Shown: one piece after another, positions 62,380 to 64,000 of the stretch | Layout of the letters: each line of letters begins with the position of its first letter | Position numbering within the stretch: the stretch's first letter is position 1 | Assembly: GCA_026702755.1 (NCBI GenBank) | Contig: JAPPBX010000001.1 | Span: 1-64,000 of the forward strand | Length of the DNA: 64,000 bases | Source of the DNA: Candidatus Poribacteria bacterium | GTDB taxonomy: Bacteria > Poribacteria > WGA-4E > WGA-3G | Reading direction: 5' to 3' | Notes under the pieces: generated by a model | The model's input: only the letters and a program-made list of their open reading frames with translations | Told to the model about the DNA's origin: nothing | Databases searched by the model: none | Program-made: the position numbers and the translations under genes

Positions 62380-62997
62380 TTGGCTCAACAGAAAGCAACT
62401 AACATTACGTGGCACGACGCAGCTGTCACAGTAGAAGACAGAGAAAAATTGTTGAATCAGAAAGGCTGTGTGATTTGGTTTACAGGTCTTTCGGGTTCAG
62501 GGAAATCAACATTAGCGAACGCAGTCGAACAATTATTACACCAACAGCGGCACCACACCTATGTCTTGGATGGCGATAATGTCCGACACGGATTGAACAA
62601 GAATTTGGGATTTTCACCCGAAGACCGCGAGGAAAACATCCGGCGCATCGGTGAAGTGGCGAAACTTTTTGCGGATGCGGGAACCATCGTCATGACAGCC
62701 TTCATCTCACCTTATCGTGCCGACAGGGATCAAGCAAGGGAACTCATTGCTGAGGGCAGGTTTGTTGAAGTTTTTGTCGACTGTCCGCTTGAAGTCTGCG
62801 AAGAACGCGACACGAAGGGCTTATATAAAAAGGCACGCGCTGGAGAGATTAAGGAATTTACCGGTATCAGTGCACCTTATGAACCGCCTCCGAACCCTGA
62901 AATCACGGTGAATACAGCAGAACTTTCCCTTGAAGAATCCGCGCATGCAGTCGTTGCGTCCCTTGTAGAAGCTGGCTTAGTTCCGGCTGGAAACTAA
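62380..62997 (+). CDS. cysC: adenylylsulfate kinase (APS kinase)
   Basis: A 205-residue kinase that phosphorylates adenylylsulfate to PAPS, the sulfate donor for sulfation and reduction. [11 protein letters not shown] is the P-loop (residues 34-44). [20 protein letters not shown] is the APS-binding region, and [13 protein letters not shown] contains the phospho-acceptor block. The TTG at 62380 has GAGG 9 nt upstream; GTG at 62365 is the alternative. The leader has its own promoter and a terminator hairpin. Together with the sulfatase it points to sulfate-ester chemistry. Confidence 0.93.
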   Translation: MAQQKATNITWHDAAVTVEDREKLLNQKGCVIWFTGLSGSGKSTLANAVEQLLHQQRHHTYVLDGDNVRHGLNKNLGFSPEDREENIRRIGEVAKLFADAGTIVMTAFISPYRADRDQARELIAEGRFVEVFVDCPLEVCEERDTKGLYKKARAGEIKEFTGISAPYEPPPNPEITVNTAELSLEESAHAVVASLVEAGLVPAGN

Positions 62998-63053
62998 AAC
63001 GCGAGAAAAGGTATATCGCGCAACGCGAACGGTGCCGCACCGAGAACATAGAA

Positions 63054-63872
63054 ATGGAAGCAATCATCAGGAACTTCAATGAAAATGGGTTCGCTATTCT
63101 ACGCGGCATTTTGGAGCAGGAAACGCTTGACGCTATCAAACACGAATGCGAGGCGTTAGTTGCCGAACTCGCGTTGCAGCGGTCTGCTGAAGGTAAACTG
63201 ACGAATACATATCCCGACACTCCTTTTGAAACCCGCCTGATTCGGCTCTACGAAAATTACCCAGATGAAAATCCGACGATCTTTCGTCCTGAACTGCATC
63301 GGGAAGGGTTTTTCGGCGTGTTCGCACATTCTACCCTACTTGAACTCGCGGGTATCATCCTCGGTCCAGAGATCCGATTGTATCCGAACTATTCCGTCCG
63401 TCCAAAGTTACCCGCAAACAAACGAACTGAGGTCCTATGGCATCAAGATGCTGGCTATACTTCAAAAGAAGCAGATGTCTTACGGATGATGAACGTCTGG
63501 ACCCCTTTAGTACCCGTCAATGTTGAAAATGGGTGTATGGAATTCATTCCGCAGAGCCACAAGTGGGGCGTTGTTCCGCACGAACAAGACGAATACTATC
63601 TCCGCATCCACGATGATTATATCAAGCCGGTTGAAGGAGATGCGGTACGTATTGAGATTGAGCCGGGAGATGTCGTTATTTTCAGTAATCTCTTATTTCA
63701 CCGCGGTTTGCCGAACCGTACTGAATACATACGCTGGAGCTTAGATTGGCGCTATCAAGATGCCAGGCAACCGACGCTCCGGACAACACAAGGACATTTA
63801 CTGAGTTCACAACGGACACCGGACGCGGTCGTCAAAGACGCTAAGACGTGGGCAAAACTCGAATTTTCCTAA
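63054..63872 (+). CDS. phytanoyl-CoA dioxygenase (PhyH) family protein
   Basis: A 272-residue Fe(II)/2-oxoglutarate dioxygenase. The metal motif H-x-D is at VLWHQDAGYTS (about 129-131), and the second His lies in NLLFHRGLPNRTEYIRWS (about 216), with the 2-oxoglutarate-binding Arg nearby. FDENGFAI-type N-terminus (NFNENGFAILRGIL) and TPLVPVNVENGCMEFIPQSH are family blocks. Substrates of such bacterial enzymes are rarely known. Expanded PhyH families are a recognised trait of Poribacteria, which supports the taxonomic reading. It starts 56 nt after cysC. Confidence 0.92.
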   Translation: MEAIIRNFNENGFAILRGILEQETLDAIKHECEALVAELALQRSAEGKLTNTYPDTPFETRLIRLYENYPDENPTIFRPELHREGFFGVFAHSTLLELAGIILGPEIRLYPNYSVRPKLPANKRTEVLWHQDAGYTSKEADVLRMMNVWTPLVPVNVENGCMEFIPQSHKWGVVPHEQDEYYLRIHDDYIKPVEGDAVRIEIEPGDVVIFSNLLFHRGLPNRTEYIRWSLDWRYQDARQPTLRTTQGHLLSSQRTPDAVVKDAKTWAKLEFS

Positions 63873-63978
63873 ATTAAAAACGAGCGCGTGAAACTTGGAA
63901 CGAAGTGGAAAGCGGGTGTACGAAGAAGAACGATCTCGTCTGAACTTGCCACACCGAACCGCAAGGAAAATTAAAAGC

Positions 63979-64000
63979 ATGAAACTAATTCAATTTCATT
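63979..64000 (+). CDS. start of a gene cut by the right edge
   Basis: An ATG at 63979 opens MKLIQFH and runs off the end. Only seven residues are visible. The beginning is like that of fumarylacetoacetate hydrolase-type proteins, but this is too short for a call. Confidence 0.3.

Overview
The window looks like a chromosome segment from an uncultured Gram-negative-type bacterium, most likely a Candidatus Poribacteria member or close relative. The evidence is the mix of gene families: a sulfatase, a phytanoyl-CoA dioxygenase, two ASPIC/UnbV FG-GAP proteins, a sialidase-like BNR protein, PD40 propellers, tandem PHP proteins and a heptosyltransferase, with AGGAGG-type ribosome sites, some GTG/TTG starts and many short palindromic intergenic repeats. 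This is inference from gene content; no rRNA or tRNA gene was seen.

Layout. 1-6.3 kb: end of a tailed protein, a duplicated membrane protein with a stray third module, a sulfatase, a mannonate-dehydratase-like enzyme translationally coupled to a PQQ-like propeller protein, and a convergent sialidase-like gene. 6.5-10.3 kb: a TPR / SUMF1-like / UnbV cluster. 10.3-15.9 kb: secreted proteins, three of them with a shared C-terminal tail, then a TonB-like double-VWA protein. 15.9-25.7 kb: PCMT, MogA/MoaB, PAP2, a lipoprotein, a DegT aminotransferase, a DCC-LMF1 fusion, an inositol phosphatase and two GNAT paralogues. 25.7-35 kb: cyclase, CCA-type nucleotidyltransferase, site-2 protease, ScpA-ScpB-threonine synthase, xylose isomerase and CstA. 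35-45 kb: a possible toxin/partner pair, a retropepsin-like protein, an S9 peptidase, an isochorismatase-fold hydrolase coupled to an M16 peptidase pair, and a rubredoxin-like protein. 45-57.5 kb: UvrB, a repeat-rich gap, PBP1A, a redoxin, LexA, HAD, GT9, two PHP copies, a predicted small RNA and a DUF3800 protein. 57.9-64 kb: a rhodanese-MoeB selenoprotein candidate, a zinc ribbon protein, another tailed secreted protein, a second UnbV protein, adenylylsulfate kinase and PhyH.

The two strongest discoveries are these. First, a rhodanese-MoeB/ThiF reading frame is interrupted by one TGA exactly where the family has its conserved cysteine, and a hairpin with bacterial SECIS geometry lies 20 nt downstream, so it is best read as a selenoprotein. 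Second, five proteins, four of them with visible signal peptides, end in a common tail of the form V-E-P-x-x-x-L-x-x-x-W-(A/G)-x-(L/V)-K, which looks like an undescribed C-terminal sorting or anchoring tag. One of these genes has its own promoter and a long leader with nested hairpins. A standalone RNA of about 78 nt with promoter and terminator lies at 56.6 kb.

The housekeeping genes (scpAB, thrC, uvrB, lexA, PBP1A, xylA, cstA) look intact. No CRISPR array, prophage, transposase or clear defence island was seen.
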